Shown here: positions 6,383 through 15,254 of the stretch, one piece after another
Layout of the letters: each line of letters opens with the position of its first letter
Numbering within the stretch: the stretch's first letter is position 1
DNA from: JBGSLA01 sp041740935
GTDB taxonomy: Bacteria > Desulfobacterota > Desulfobaccia > Desulfobaccales > 0-14-0-80-60-11
Length of the DNA stretch: 27,207 bases
Direction: 5' to 3'
Assembly: GCA_041740935.1 (NCBI GenBank)
Contig: JBGSLA010000200.1
Location: 1-27,207 of the forward strand
Notes under the pieces: model-generated
The model's input: only the letters and a program-made list of their open reading frames with translations
What the model was told of the DNA's origin: nothing
Database searches by the model: none
Translations under genes and position numbers: made by a program

Positions 6383-7923
6383 CTCGCCTCCCCCTTAAAG
6401 AGGTGGGATAAGGTGAGTTGGGCGCCGCCCTTGGCCTTTTCCATCTGGGCGACGAACTGGGCAGTGGTGGCCTTGGTCTTATTCAAAAAGGTGCTGGGGT
6501 ACACCCCGATCCAGACGATAAACAGCAGCAGCGGCGCAAAATAGGCGATTTCCCGCCAGGACAGGTCCTTGAGGTCCTTGTTCTTTTCATTGGTAACCTG
6601 GCCGAACATCACCCGCTGGAACATCCACAGCATGTAGCAGGCCGCGAAGATCACGCCGGTGGCGGCGATGGCGGCATAGAGCTTGTTGACCTTAAAGGCC
6701 CCCAGTAGGATGAGGAACTCACCCACAAAGCCGTTCAAGCCCGGCAGGCCGATGGACGACAGGGCCACGATCATGAAGATGGCGGCGTAGATGGGCATGG
6801 GGGTGGACAGGCCGCCGAATTCGGCGATCATGCGGGTGTGGCGGCGCTCATAAATGCAGCCGACGATCAAAAACAAGGCGCCGGTGGACAGCCCGTGGTT
6901 GATCATCTGGATGATGCCGCCCTGGACCCCCTGGGTGTTGAAGGCGAACAGCCCCAGCATGACAAAGCCCAGATGGGAGACCGAGGAGAAGGCGATGAGG
7001 CGCTTCAAGTCGGTTTGCACCATGGACACCAGGGCCCCGTAAACGATGCCGATGACGGCCAGGATGCTGAACAGGGGCACGAAATAGTGGGCCGCCTCGG
7101 GGAACAGGGGCATGTTGAAGCGCAGGAAGCCGTAGGTCCCCATTTTCAGGAGCACCGCGGCCAGGATGACCGAGCCCACGGTGGGCGCCTCGGTGTGGGC
7201 GTCCGGCAGCCAGGTGTGGAAGGGGAACATGGGCACTTTAATGGCAAAGGCCAGGGCAAAGGCCAGGAACATCCAGAACTGCATGTGGAAGGGGACGTTC
7301 AGGCCGTATAGTTTCAGGAGATCAAAGGTGTAGGTGCCGGTGGCCTTGCCGGCATAAAAATACAGCACCAAAATGGCAACCAGCATGAGCAGGGAGCCGA
7401 ACATGGTGAACAGGAAGAACTTGACCGCGGCGTACACCCGGCGGGCCGGATTGCCCCAGACCCCGATGAGCAGATACATGGGGATCAGCTGCAGTTCCCA
7501 AAACACATAGAAAAGGAAGATGTCCAGGGAGGCGAAAACGCCGATCATGCCGCTCATCATGAACAAGAGACAGATCATGAATTCCTTCACCCTGAACTGC
7601 ACGTCATCCCAGGTGGCCAGCACGCACAGCGGGGTGAGGAAGGTGGTCAGCATGACCAGCAGGATGGAGAAACCGTCCAGCCCCACATAATAACTGACGC
7701 CGTATTGGGGCAGCCAGTCATGGCGCTCCACGAACTGCATGCCGCCGTAGCCGTCGTTGAACCCGAACCAGAGGCGCAGGGACAGGACGAAAATCACCAG
7801 GGACAAGGCCAGGGTGTAGCCTTTGAGGACCTTGTCGTTTTTCTGGTCCAGAAACAGCAGGGGCACAATCCCCACCAGGGGGAGGAAGATCAACACCGAA
7901 ACAATGGGTAGCTGCATGGGCAA
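6379..7923 (-). CDS. nuoM: NADH-quinone oxidoreductase subunit M
   Basis: A 514-residue proton-pumping membrane subunit of complex I. The essential glutamate of helix 5 is present as E143 in YVFWELQLIPMY. IKVPMFPFHTWLPDAHTEAPTVGSV contains the conserved lysine and channel motif, and FSSVSHLGFVMLG and GLPGLNGFVGEF follow as expected. Length is normal. It lies 9 bp after nuoL and overlaps nuoN by 4 bp, consistent with coupled translation in stoichiometric amounts. Confidence 0.97.
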   Translation of the reverse strand: MPMQLPIVSVLIFLPLVGIVPLLFLDQKNDKVLKGYTLALSLVIFVLSLRLWFGFNDGYGGMQFVERHDWLPQYGVSYYVGLDGFSILLVMLTTFLTPLCVLATWDDVQFRVKEFMICLLFMMSGMIGVFASLDIFLFYVFWELQLIPMYLLIGVWGNPARRVYAAVKFFLFTMFGSLLMLVAILVLYFYAGKATGTYTFDLLKLYGLNVPFHMQFWMFLAFALAFAIKVPMFPFHTWLPDAHTEAPTVGSVILAAVLLKMGTYGFLRFNMPLFPEAAHYFVPLFSILAVIGIVYGALVSMVQTDLKRLIAFSSVSHLGFVMLGLFAFNTQGVQGGIIQMINHGLSTGALFLIVGCIYERRHTRMIAEFGGLSTPMPIYAAIFMIVALSSIGLPGLNGFVGEFLILLGAFKVNKLYAAIAATGVIFAACYMLWMFQRVMFGQVTNEKNKDLKDLSWREIAYFAPLLLFIVWIGVYPSTFLNKTKATTAQFVAQMEKAKGGAQLTLSHLFKGEAR

Positions 7924-7932
7924 CTCCTAAGG

Positions 7933-9840
7933 TTACAGCCCGACGAGATAGCCGACAATGACCGCGACTCCCAGAACGATGGCCAGGGCGTAGTTCTGGA
8001 GGAAGCCGGTTTCGAGTTTGCGGATGTGGGCGCTCAAGTAAGCGACAACGCCGGCGGAGCCGTTCACCGCACCGTCCACCACTTTTTCATCCACTCCCTT
8101 CCAGAGGAACTGGGAGCTGTCCTTGATGGGCTCCACCACCGCCATGTCATAGATCTCATCCACGAAATACTTATTGTAGATGAGTTCGTAGGCGATTCGG
8201 TATTTTTGCGCCAGCACCGTAGGCAGTTCGGGCCGGCGGATATACATGCGGTAGGCGGTGTAAATGCCGGCCAGGGCCACCAGCATGGAAAACAGCATCA
8301 TGCCTACTTCAAAGGAGATGGCGTAATGCGCCTCATGGTGTCCGGCGGAGTAAATTATGGAAGGGGCCAGGAAGTCCTTGAAGGCATGGCCGCCCTTGAT
8401 GATGGGGATGCCCACCAGGCCGCCCACCGCGGAGCCCACCGCCAGGATCATGAGCGGAATGGTCATGACCGGGGGCGATTCGTGCATGTGATGGGCTACC
8501 TCGGGATCGACCCGGGATTCGCCGTAGAACACCATGAACACCGCCCGGAACATGTAGAACGCGGTAATGAAGGCCGCCACGGTGGCGATGCCCCAATACA
8601 GGATATGGCCGTCCACCAGGGAGTGGAACAGGATTTCATCCTTGCTGAAGAAGCCGGCAAAGGGGAAGATGCCGCAGAGCGCCAGGGTGGCGATCATGAA
8701 AGTCCAATAGGTTCTGGGGATGTGCTTGCGCATGTCCCCCATCTTGCGCATGTCCAACTCGCCGGAGACGGCATGGCTGATGGAGCCGGCCCCCAAAAAG
8801 AGGAGGGCCTTGAAAAAGGCGTGGGTCATGAGGTGGAAAATGCCGGCAGTGAAGGCTCCCACGCCGCAGGCCAGAAACATGTAGCCCAGCTGGCTGACGG
8901 TGGAGTAGGCCAGTACCCTTTTGATGTCGAATTGGGCCATGCCCATGGACGCGGCGAAAATGGCCGTAGCCGCGCCCACCAAGGCCACCACCATCATGGA
9001 GACGGGGGCCAGGGTGAAGAGGGCGCTGCAGCGGGCTACCATGTAAACCCCGGCGGTGACCATGGTGGCGGCATGGATCAAGGCGCTGACCGGGGTGGGG
9101 CCTTCCATGGCGTCCGGCAGCCAGGTGTATAAGGGAATCTGGGCCGATTTGCCGGTGGCCCCCAGAAACAGGAACAGGGTGATGGCGGTGATGACGCCGC
9201 TGCCCACCGGGTATTTGGCGGCCAGGGCGAAGACTTCCCGGAAATTGATGCTGCCGAAGGTCCAGAAGATGAGGAAAATGCCCAGGAGAAACCCGAAGTC
9301 GCCGATCCGGTTGACCACAAAGGCCTTTTTGCCGGCGTCGCTGGCGGACTGCTTTTGAAACCAGAAGCCGATCAACAGATAGGAGCACAACCCCACGCCT
9401 TCCCAGCCGACGAACATCATCAGGAAATTGTTGGCCCCCACCAGAACCAGCATGAAAAACACGAACAGGTTGAGGTAGGCGAAAAACCGGGGGAAGCCGG
9501 GGTCGTCATGCATGTAGCCGATGGAATAAATGTGGATCACAAAGCTGACCCCTGAGACCACAAACAGCATGATCAACGACAGGGGGTCCACCAGGAAGGA
9601 CACGGTGGCCTCGAAGGCGCCGGAGACAATCCAGGAATAGACCTTGATCTCCACCGGGCGGGCATTGACCGGGAGCTTCAGGTACTCAAGGAAGATGGCC
9701 ACCGTGAGTGCGAAACTCAGCCCCACCATGGCGGCGCCGATGGTTCCCACCAGGTTTTTGGGCATGCGATGCCCGTTGAGGCCGTTGATGAAAAAGCCCA
9801 CCAGGGGGAAGACCGGGATTAGCCAGGCATACTCGATCAT
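7933..9840 (-). CDS. nuoL: NADH-quinone oxidoreductase subunit L
   Basis: A 635-residue distal proton-pumping subunit of complex I. Family motifs include FVGWEGVGLCSYLLIGFW, GKSAQIPLYTWLPDAMEGPT with PVSALIHAATMV, LAYSTVSQLGYM and the functional histidines of the HLMTHAFFKALLFL helix. The C-terminal ~100 residues should form the lateral helix that runs along NuoM and NuoN, followed by the final membrane anchor (ALAIVLGVAVIVGYLVGL). The start ATG follows the nuoK stop by 10 bp, with a GAGG site overlapping the nuoK end. Confidence 0.97.
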   Translation of the reverse strand: MIEYAWLIPVFPLVGFFINGLNGHRMPKNLVGTIGAAMVGLSFALTVAIFLEYLKLPVNARPVEIKVYSWIVSGAFEATVSFLVDPLSLIMLFVVSGVSFVIHIYSIGYMHDDPGFPRFFAYLNLFVFFMLVLVGANNFLMMFVGWEGVGLCSYLLIGFWFQKQSASDAGKKAFVVNRIGDFGFLLGIFLIFWTFGSINFREVFALAAKYPVGSGVITAITLFLFLGATGKSAQIPLYTWLPDAMEGPTPVSALIHAATMVTAGVYMVARCSALFTLAPVSMMVVALVGAATAIFAASMGMAQFDIKRVLAYSTVSQLGYMFLACGVGAFTAGIFHLMTHAFFKALLFLGAGSISHAVSGELDMRKMGDMRKHIPRTYWTFMIATLALCGIFPFAGFFSKDEILFHSLVDGHILYWGIATVAAFITAFYMFRAVFMVFYGESRVDPEVAHHMHESPPVMTIPLMILAVGSAVGGLVGIPIIKGGHAFKDFLAPSIIYSAGHHEAHYAISFEVGMMLFSMLVALAGIYTAYRMYIRRPELPTVLAQKYRIAYELIYNKYFVDEIYDMAVVEPIKDSSQFLWKGVDEKVVDGAVNGSAGVVAYLSAHIRKLETGFLQNYALAIVLGVAVIVGYLVGL

Positions 9841-9850
9841 GGGGATTGCC

Positions 9851-10156
9851 TCACCACTTGAGGATATTCAGGTCGTCCACGTTCACCGTGGCCCGCTGGC
9901 GGAAAATGGCCACCACCAGGGCCAGGCCCACCGCTACTTCGGCGGCGGCCACGGTCATGACGAAGAAGACGAACATCTGGCCGTCCACGGCTTTGAAGAA
10001 GTCGGCAAAACCGATGAAGGCCAGGTTGACGGCGTTCAGCATCATCTCCAGACACATGAGGATGATGAGAATGTTCCGCCGGATAAGGACCCCGATCGCC
10101 CCCAGGGCGAACAGGGCCACGCTGAGACCCAGGACATATGGCAGCGGCACGACCAT
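9851..10156 (-). CDS. nuoK: NADH-quinone oxidoreductase subunit K
   Basis: A 101-residue protein with three transmembrane helices. The two membrane glutamates needed for proton coupling are visible: E37 in LMCLEMMLNAVNL and E73 in VAAAEVAVGLAL (E36 and E72 in E. coli). Length equals the family norm. A GGAG site lies upstream of the ATG. A 205-bp repeat-bearing gap separates it from nuoJ, unusual inside a nuo operon. Confidence 0.97.
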   Translation of the reverse strand: MVVPLPYVLGLSVALFALGAIGVLIRRNILIILMCLEMMLNAVNLAFIGFADFFKAVDGQMFVFFVMTVAAAEVAVGLALVVAIFRQRATVNVDDLNILKW

Positions 10157-10178
10157 GTGGAAAACTCCGTTTGCGCTA

Positions 10179-10213
10179 GAAGCTGTAAGCCATAAGCTAT
10201 AAGCTATAAGCTA
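10179..10213 (-). repeat. Heptad tandem array, unit TAGCTTA, upstream of nuoK
   Basis: Five exact-period 7-bp units. In the direction of nuoK they read TAGCTTA three times, then TGGCTTA, then CAGCTTC, and end ~20 bp before the nuoK ribosome site and start. The order of variants matches the arrays at 3437 and 21591. Confidence 0.9.
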
Positions 10214-10332
10214 AAAACTAAATACGGTAATCTTTGAACCCTGGGCTTATAAGCTGTTTGTGAAAGCCAAGCCCTTGTTATTGGATTGTTTGTTCTTTTT
10301 TCCTTAGAGAAACTCAATCTTAGCCTTTTTTT

Positions 10333-10360
10333 AAAAGCCTAAAGCTTAAAGCTTAACGCC
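10333..10360 (-). repeat. Heptad tandem array, unit AGCTTTA, directly after the nuoJ stop codon
   Basis: Starting 1 bp after the nuoJ TAA, four 7-bp units read GGCGTTA, AGCTTTA twice and GGCTTTT, then an A-run. The remaining middle part of the nuoJ-nuoK gap (about 10214-10332) shows only a loose GGGCTT/AAGCCC inverted pair and no gene. Confidence 0.85.
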
Positions 10361-10361
10361 T

Positions 10362-10859
10362 TTACTTCAACTTGCTCTTGGACAACACCACCGCGCCCAC
10401 AATCGCCACCAGCAGCAGCACGCTGGTGACCTCAAAGGGCAGCAGATAGTCGGTGAACAGCAGCTTGGCGATGGATTCCGTGTTCCCCAGACCGGGCTTG
10501 ACCGCAGCCGCGGGGGGAAAAGTAACCCGGGACAGGCCATAGGACAAAAAGAAGGCCGCGGCCACCGACAGGACCACCCCCGCCACCTTCTGGCCCGAAT
10601 AGGGGTATTTGCCGGGCTCTTCCGGTTGCCTGAGATTCAGGAGCATGATGACGAACAGGAAGAGGACCATGATGGCCCCGGCATACACAATGATCTGAAT
10701 GGCGGCGATGAATTCGGCGTGGAGCAAAAGATAAATGCCCGCCACCGCAAAGAAATTGACGATGAGCCAGAGGGCGCTCCGGAGGGGATGGGTCTGAAAG
10801 ACCACCAGCACCCCGGAGATCAAGGCCACCGCTGCCAAGCCTAGAAAAAGCAATTCCAT
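10362..10859 (-). CDS. nuoJ: NADH-quinone oxidoreductase subunit J
   Basis: A 165-residue membrane subunit with five predicted helices. The highly conserved third helix is clear: IIVYAGAIMVLFLFVIMLLN, which contains the pi-bulge region that links quinone reduction to proton pumping. Length is normal for the family. An AGGGAGG site precedes the ATG. The gap to the upstream nuoI is 114 bp and holds no recognisable gene. Confidence 0.96.
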   Translation of the reverse strand: MELLFLGLAAVALISGVLVVFQTHPLRSALWLIVNFFAVAGIYLLLHAEFIAAIQIIVYAGAIMVLFLFVIMLLNLRQPEEPGKYPYSGQKVAGVVLSVAAAFFLSYGLSRVTFPPAAAVKPGLGNTESIAKLLFTDYLLPFEVTSVLLLVAIVGAVVLSKSKLK

Positions 10860-10973
10860 TCCTTATGCCTCCCTGTGGGGAGTTTTCTGTTCCTGGTTTG
10901 CTGTGTGTTGCTGAGCGCTCAAGCCGCTATACCTCGACAGGACCGGTGCTGTCGCCGCAACGCCGGATGGCTG

Positions 10974-11405
10974 TTAGAGCCAATCCGTGGCCCGCATTTC
11001 CGACTTGGCCTGGGTCAGCTTGTCGATGTCGTAAATCAACACGCTTTTGTCGTATTGGGCCAACTCATACAGATTATTCAGTTTAATGGCCCCCTTGGGG
11101 CAGGCCTCCTGGCAGAAGCCGCAAAAGATGCAGCGGGTCAGGTCGATGACGAACTGCACCGGATATTTCTCGTGATACTCCCCTTCCGCGGGGACAATCT
11201 CTTTGATGGCGTTACTGGGACAGACCACCTTGCACAGGGTGCAGGCCACGCAGCGGCGGTCGCCGTCGTCGTTCACCACCAGCTCCGGATGGCCCCGGAA
11301 GCGGGGGTACACCTGCCGCTTTTCCTCCGGGTACTGGATGGTGATGGGCTTGCTGAAGCAGTATTTCAGGGTGGTGGCCAGACCTTTAATCAACGGAATA
11401 ATCAT
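10974..11405 (-). CDS. nuoI: NADH-quinone oxidoreductase subunit I (2x[4Fe-4S])
   Basis: A 143-residue ferredoxin-like subunit carrying clusters N6a and N6b, which hand electrons from NuoG to NuoB. Both motifs are complete: CVACTLCKVVCP (C52, C55, C58, C62) and CIFCGFCQEACP (C92, C95, C98, C102). The cross-pattern of the fourth cysteine is as in 8Fe ferredoxins. The N-terminal 20 residues form the amphipathic helix that sits on the membrane. Length is slightly shorter than the ~160-180 of many homologues. An AGAGG site lies 8-12 bp before the ATG. Confidence 0.97.
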   Translation of the reverse strand: MIIPLIKGLATTLKYCFSKPITIQYPEEKRQVYPRFRGHPELVVNDDGDRRCVACTLCKVVCPSNAIKEIVPAEGEYHEKYPVQFVIDLTRCIFCGFCQEACPKGAIKLNNLYELAQYDKSVLIYDIDKLTQAKSEMRATDWL

Positions 11406-11422
11406 GTAAAACCTCTTGAAAG

Positions 11423-11457
11423 AAGCAGTCAGCAGTCAGCGTTCAGCTATCAGTTTT
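11423..11457 (-). repeat. Heptad tandem array, unit ACTGCTG/CAGCAGT, upstream of nuoI
   Basis: Five 7-bp units. On the plus strand they follow the pattern CAG + four variable bases (first AAGCAGT, then CAGCAGT, CAGCGTT and two more variants). The array sits between the nuoH stop region and the nuoI ribosome site. Related to the CAGTTAG array after the slipin gene. Confidence 0.88.
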
Positions 11458-11473
11458 CAAGTTATTATCCTCT

Positions 11474-11508
11474 GAAAGCACAAAGCTCAAAGCCCAAGGC
11501 TCAAAGCT
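11474..11508 (-). repeat. Heptad tandem array, unit AGCTTTG, containing the nuoH stop codon
   Basis: Five 7-bp units, on the minus strand of consensus AGCTTTG. The first unit includes the last nuoH codon (CTT, Leu) and its TGA stop (11501-11503). The array therefore starts inside the gene and supplies its end. Confidence 0.88.
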
Positions 11509-12532
11509 TCAACATCAACATGACCGCGGCGGTGACCACGATGTTCGCCAAGGCCAGGGGCAACATGACCTTCCAGCCCAGTTTCATAAGCTGGTCATAG
11601 CGGAAGCGGGGAAAGGTGCCCCTAACCCAGATGAAGAAAAACACCAGGGCAAAGGTTTTAATGACGAACCACACTATGCCCGGCAGGACGGGGCCGTGCC
11701 AGCCGCCCAGGAACAGGGTGGTGATGAGCGCACTGGCCACGATGATGTGGCAATATTCCCCCAGCATGAACAGGGCCCACTTCATGGAGCTGTATTCGGT
11801 CTGGAAGCCGGCCACCAGTTCGTTTTCGCATTCGATCAGGTCAAAGGGGGTGCGGGCGCATTCGGCAAAGGCCGCAACGAGGAACAGGAAAAACCCCAGG
11901 GGCTGATAGACGATGAACCACATGGACTTTTGGGCTTCGACGATCGTGACCAGGCTGAGAGACCCGGCCAGCATGAGCACGCCGATGACGGACAGGCCCA
12001 GGGCCAGTTCATAGCTCACCATCTGGGCGGTGAGCCTGAGGCCACCCATCAGGGAGTACTTGTTGTTGGAGGCCCAGCCGCCCAGCACCGCGCCGTACAC
12101 CGCGAGGGACCCCATGGCGAAGACGAACAGCAGCCCCACGTTGATGTCGGCGATTACCCCCTGGTTCAGGCCCGCGACGGTCAGGTCGATGGTCTGGCCG
12201 TAGATAGTGATGGTGGGGGGCAGAATGTCGCCCGCGAAGGGAATCACCGCAAAGGGCAGGAAGGCAGTCACCGCGGTGATGATGGGGGCCAGGGTGAAGA
12301 GCACCTTGTTGACCCCCGGGGGCGTAAAGTCTTCCTTGAACAGGAGCTTCAGGAGGTCGGCCAGGGGCTGCAGCAGCCCCCAGGGTCCCACCCGGTTGGG
12401 GCCGTAGCGCAGCTGAATGAACCCCAGGACTTTGCGCTCCAGGAGCACGGTGTAGGCGATCGCCGTCAAGAAGATCACCAGGATGACCGTGATCTTCAGG
12501 GCCGTGAGAATGATCAGCAGGAGAAGGTTCAT
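11501..12532 (-). CDS. nuoH: NADH-quinone oxidoreductase subunit H
   Basis: A 343-residue membrane subunit that forms the quinone chamber together with NuoB and NuoD. Recognisable parts are the N-terminal VLLERKVLGFIQLRYGPNRV loop, LKLLFKEDFTP, and the quinone-site loop CARTPFDLIECENELVAGF with TEYSSMKWALFMLGEY. About eight transmembrane helices are apparent. It starts 4 bp after the nuoG stop. Its last codons and stop lie within a heptad repeat array, so its very C-terminus (LKL) may have been altered by repeat growth. Confidence 0.97.
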   Translation of the reverse strand: MNLLLLIILTALKITVILVIFLTAIAYTVLLERKVLGFIQLRYGPNRVGPWGLLQPLADLLKLLFKEDFTPPGVNKVLFTLAPIITAVTAFLPFAVIPFAGDILPPTITIYGQTIDLTVAGLNQGVIADINVGLLFVFAMGSLAVYGAVLGGWASNNKYSLMGGLRLTAQMVSYELALGLSVIGVLMLAGSLSLVTIVEAQKSMWFIVYQPLGFFLFLVAAFAECARTPFDLIECENELVAGFQTEYSSMKWALFMLGEYCHIIVASALITTLFLGGWHGPVLPGIVWFVIKTFALVFFFIWVRGTFPRFRYDQLMKLGWKVMLPLALANIVVTAAVMLMLKL

Positions 12533-12536
12533 AATC

Positions 12537-15185
12537 TTAGGCCTTCTGAATGGTTACCCGAACCAGATTGGAGTTGAGGGTCAGCTCGTTGGCCGCCGGC
12601 TCCCCGAAATGCTCGGGCAGGAAAGCCACTCCCGGCGGCAGATCCGCGCTTATCTTCACCGTGGCGGTAACCTCGCCGTGGGAGGAAATCACCTTGGCCT
12701 CTTCCCCTTCCGCCAACTCCAGGGCGGCCGCGTCATCAGGGCTGACCCTAAGCTGCGCCCCCGGGGTCACCAGGAGGGTGGCGCTCGGGGCATGGGTGGT
12801 GAAGGAGCCGGAATGCTGCAGGGATTTGCCGATAATCAGGGCCAGGGGCCGCCTGCCCGGCAGGCTGATATCCACATCGAAGGGCTGGAACTCGCCGTTG
12901 ATTTCAGATGCCACCGCGGGGCAGGGGAGGGCCAGTTTGGGGGCCAGTCCCGCCCAGGAGGGCATAAGCCCTGAGAGTTCCTGGAAAATGTGGGCCGGGT
13001 TGCGGTAGCTCATCTTAAAGCCCAACCGGCCGGCCAGGTCACAGATGATCTTCCAGTCAGGGCGCACCCCGTTGGGCGACAGGGCCTGGGCCAAAACGCC
13101 CAACTGGCCGCCGCTGCTGAGATAGGTGCCTTCCTGTTCGGCGTGCACCGCCACCGGCAGGACCACGTCGGCCAGCTTGGCGGTGTCGGTGAGGAAGGCG
13201 TCCTGCACCACCAGAAATTTTAGCTTTTTCAGGAGCTTTTCCGTGCGGGAGCGGTGGGGCAGCCAGCGCACCAGATCGCCCCCCAGGGCATAGAGGGCCT
13301 GGGGCGCGGCTTCATCGCCCTTTTCCAGAAGGTCCAGCATCTCCACCAGGGTGGGGCCGGCCTCGGCCGCCGGGGGCTTGGCCCCGAAGAAGGCCGCGGC
13401 ATTGTCGGCGTTCAGCGGCAGATAGCCGGGGAGCCGGTCGGGAAGCACGCCAAGTTCGCAGACGCCCCGGGTGTTGGCCTTTTCCGCAATGGGATAGAGT
13501 TTGCTGCCGGGAGTGCCGGGGTGGCCGATGAGCAGGAAAAGATCGGCCAGGGCCAGGACGGTTTGCTCGCCCTTGTCCTGCCCCAAAAGCTCGGTGCCGA
13601 AGATGATGGCCGGGGCCTTGGCCGCCAGCAGCAGCCGGGCGGCCTCTTCGAAGGCGTGGAAGTCCTCCAGGCCGCAGCGGTTGGCCCACTCCTTGGGGCC
13701 GTATTTTTTGGGAATTTCCTGGAACTCTTCCCAGCCCTTGGCCGTGACGGCCGGGGCCAGTTCGGGATTGGCCGCCAGCAGGGCCTTGATCAGCCCGGCC
13801 ACCAGCAGGCGTTCGGCGCCGGGCTTGCAGCGCAGGCTGACGTCGGCGTAGCGGTCGAACTTGGTCTGGCGGGGATTGGCCACGATGAGCTTGAAAGCCT
13901 CGTTTTGGCGGGCCTTCATGACCGCCCAACCCAGCGGCGGCATCTCCGGGGTGAGGTCCGCGCCTATCACCAGGGCCAGGTCTGCCTGGGGAAGTTCGTC
14001 CAGGGTGCCCAACACAAAACTGAAACCCTGGCCTTTGGTCCCCTCCGCCACCGTGTAGGGAGAGGTGAAGGGCGCCTTTTTGCCGGCCGGGCCGGCGACC
14101 CCGGAAATCTTGGGCCAGCCGAAGACCTGGGCCAGGGCGGCAATGGCTTTCATATAGTGCAGACGGGCGGGGTTGTCGATGTTGTTGGTGCCCAGGCCCG
14201 CCCGGAAAAATTTCTGGAACAGATAATTGGCCTCGTTGGTGGCCCGGGGGGAGCCCACCCCGTAAACCGCGCCGGCGCCGGCCGCATCGATAATTTCCTG
14301 CAGACGCTGGGCGGTGAGCGCCAGGGCCTCCTCCCAGGTGGCTTCCCGGAAAGCGCCGTTTTCCTTGATCAGCGGGGTTTTCAGGCGGTCGTCGGCTTCC
14401 ACCACCCCGAAGCCGAAGCGCCCCCGGCCGCAGAGCAGCACGGTGTCTTCGTTCACCACCCGCTTGATCTGGCCGTTTTTGGTCTGCACGGTGTAAATGC
14501 AGCCGCCGCCGCAGAAGGAGCACACGGTTTCGGTCTTCTCCACTTCCCAGGCCCGGGCGCTGTATTTAAAGACCTTGTTGATCAGCGCCCCCACCGGGCA
14601 GATGTCCACGCAGGAGCCGCAAAATTCGCAGTCCAGGGGCAGAAGGCCCGAACCCAGCTCGGTGTAATAGCCCCGGTGCATGAAGTTGATGGCCATGGCC
14701 CCCACGTGGTCCCGGCAGATGCGCACGCAGCGGCCGCAGGCGACGCAGCGGTCGGGGTGGCGCTCGATGAGCCGGGAAACATAATCGATGTTGGGGGCGA
14801 TGGGCTCAGCTTCATAGTCCACCGTGCCGACGCCCAGGGCGTGGACCAGGTCCTGGAGCTCGCACTCGCCGCCCTTGTCGCAGATGGGGCAGTCCAGGGC
14901 GTGGTTGATGAGGACCAGCTTGCCCAATTCCTGGCGGATGGCCAGCACCCGCTCGGAATTGGTGACCACCTCCTGGCCCTCGGCCACATAGGTGGCGCAG
15001 GCAGGCAGCGGCCGCGGGGGTCCGGGCTTCACCTCCACCACACAGATGCGGCAGGAGCCGATGGGCTTCAGGGCCGGGTGATAACAGAGGTAGGGAATGA
15101 AGATGCCGTTCTCTTTGGCGACTTCCAGGATGGTTTGGCCTTTCTTCGCCTGGATGGCCCGGCCGTCGATGGTGAGATTAACCAT
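12537..15185 (-). CDS. nuoG: NADH-quinone oxidoreductase subunit G (molybdopterin-oxidoreductase-like)
   Basis: An 882-residue peripheral-arm subunit. Ligands are complete: [2Fe-2S] N1b (C34, C45, C48, C63), the His-ligated N5 (H95, C99, C102, C108), two ferredoxin clusters (C147, C150, C153, C157 and C186, C189, C192, C196), and the extra N7-type cluster (C222, C225, C229, C252) found only in some bacteria. The rest is the catalytically inert molybdopterin-type domain with a C-terminal MopB-like barrel. The ATG at 15185 with GGAAAG upstream is preferred; an upstream TTG at 15215 lies inside a palindromic repeat and would add 10 residues of no homology. Separated from nuoD by 65 bp that are mostly repeat. 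Confidence 0.96.
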   Translation of the reverse strand: MVNLTIDGRAIQAKKGQTILEVAKENGIFIPYLCYHPALKPIGSCRICVVEVKPGPPRPLPACATYVAEGQEVVTNSERVLAIRQELGKLVLINHALDCPICDKGGECELQDLVHALGVGTVDYEAEPIAPNIDYVSRLIERHPDRCVACGRCVRICRDHVGAMAINFMHRGYYTELGSGLLPLDCEFCGSCVDICPVGALINKVFKYSARAWEVEKTETVCSFCGGGCIYTVQTKNGQIKRVVNEDTVLLCGRGRFGFGVVEADDRLKTPLIKENGAFREATWEEALALTAQRLQEIIDAAGAGAVYGVGSPRATNEANYLFQKFFRAGLGTNNIDNPARLHYMKAIAALAQVFGWPKISGVAGPAGKKAPFTSPYTVAEGTKGQGFSFVLGTLDELPQADLALVIGADLTPEMPPLGWAVMKARQNEAFKLIVANPRQTKFDRYADVSLRCKPGAERLLVAGLIKALLAANPELAPAVTAKGWEEFQEIPKKYGPKEWANRCGLEDFHAFEEAARLLLAAKAPAIIFGTELLGQDKGEQTVLALADLFLLIGHPGTPGSKLYPIAEKANTRGVCELGVLPDRLPGYLPLNADNAAAFFGAKPPAAEAGPTLVEMLDLLEKGDEAAPQALYALGGDLVRWLPHRSRTEKLLKKLKFLVVQDAFLTDTAKLADVVLPVAVHAEQEGTYLSSGGQLGVLAQALSPNGVRPDWKIICDLAGRLGFKMSYRNPAHIFQELSGLMPSWAGLAPKLALPCPAVASEINGEFQPFDVDISLPGRRPLALIIGKSLQHSGSFTTHAPSATLLVTPGAQLRVSPDDAAALELAEGEEAKVISSHGEVTATVKISADLPPGVAFLPEHFGEPAANELTLNSNLVRVTIQKA

Positions 15186-15202
15186 AAGTCTTTCCGTCTT
15201 AT

Positions 15203-15254
15203 GTAGGGTGGGCAACGCCCACCTTTAAATTTCGGCGGGCAGTGCCCGCCCTAC
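15203..15254. repeat. Double-hairpin palindromic element (GTAGGG...CCCTAC), carrying the nuoD stop codon
   Basis: Two adjacent hairpins, GGTGGGC-AAC-GCCCACC and GGCGGGC-AGT-GCCCGCC, joined by an 11-base AT-rich linker. The whole is bounded by GTAGGG and CCCTAC, which are inverted relative to each other. The TAG stop of nuoD (15253-15251) falls in the terminal CTAC. A near-identical element lies at 20851-20903. This is a REP-like element; no transposase is in the window. Confidence 0.85.

Noticed and set aside
10179..10360. CRISPR-like repeat array in the nuoJ-nuoK gap
   Set aside because: Units are 7 bp in direct tandem without unique spacers, and no cas genes are present.
13254..15206. A 650-codon open frame on the plus strand opposite nuoG
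   Set aside because: It is a mirror of a GC-rich gene; the translation is Gly/Ala/Gln/His-rich without domains, and nuoG on the other strand has complete motifs.
15186..15215. Upstream TTG start for nuoG
   Set aside because: Lies inside a palindromic repeat, adds 10 unrelated residues; the ATG at 15185 has a GGAAAG site.
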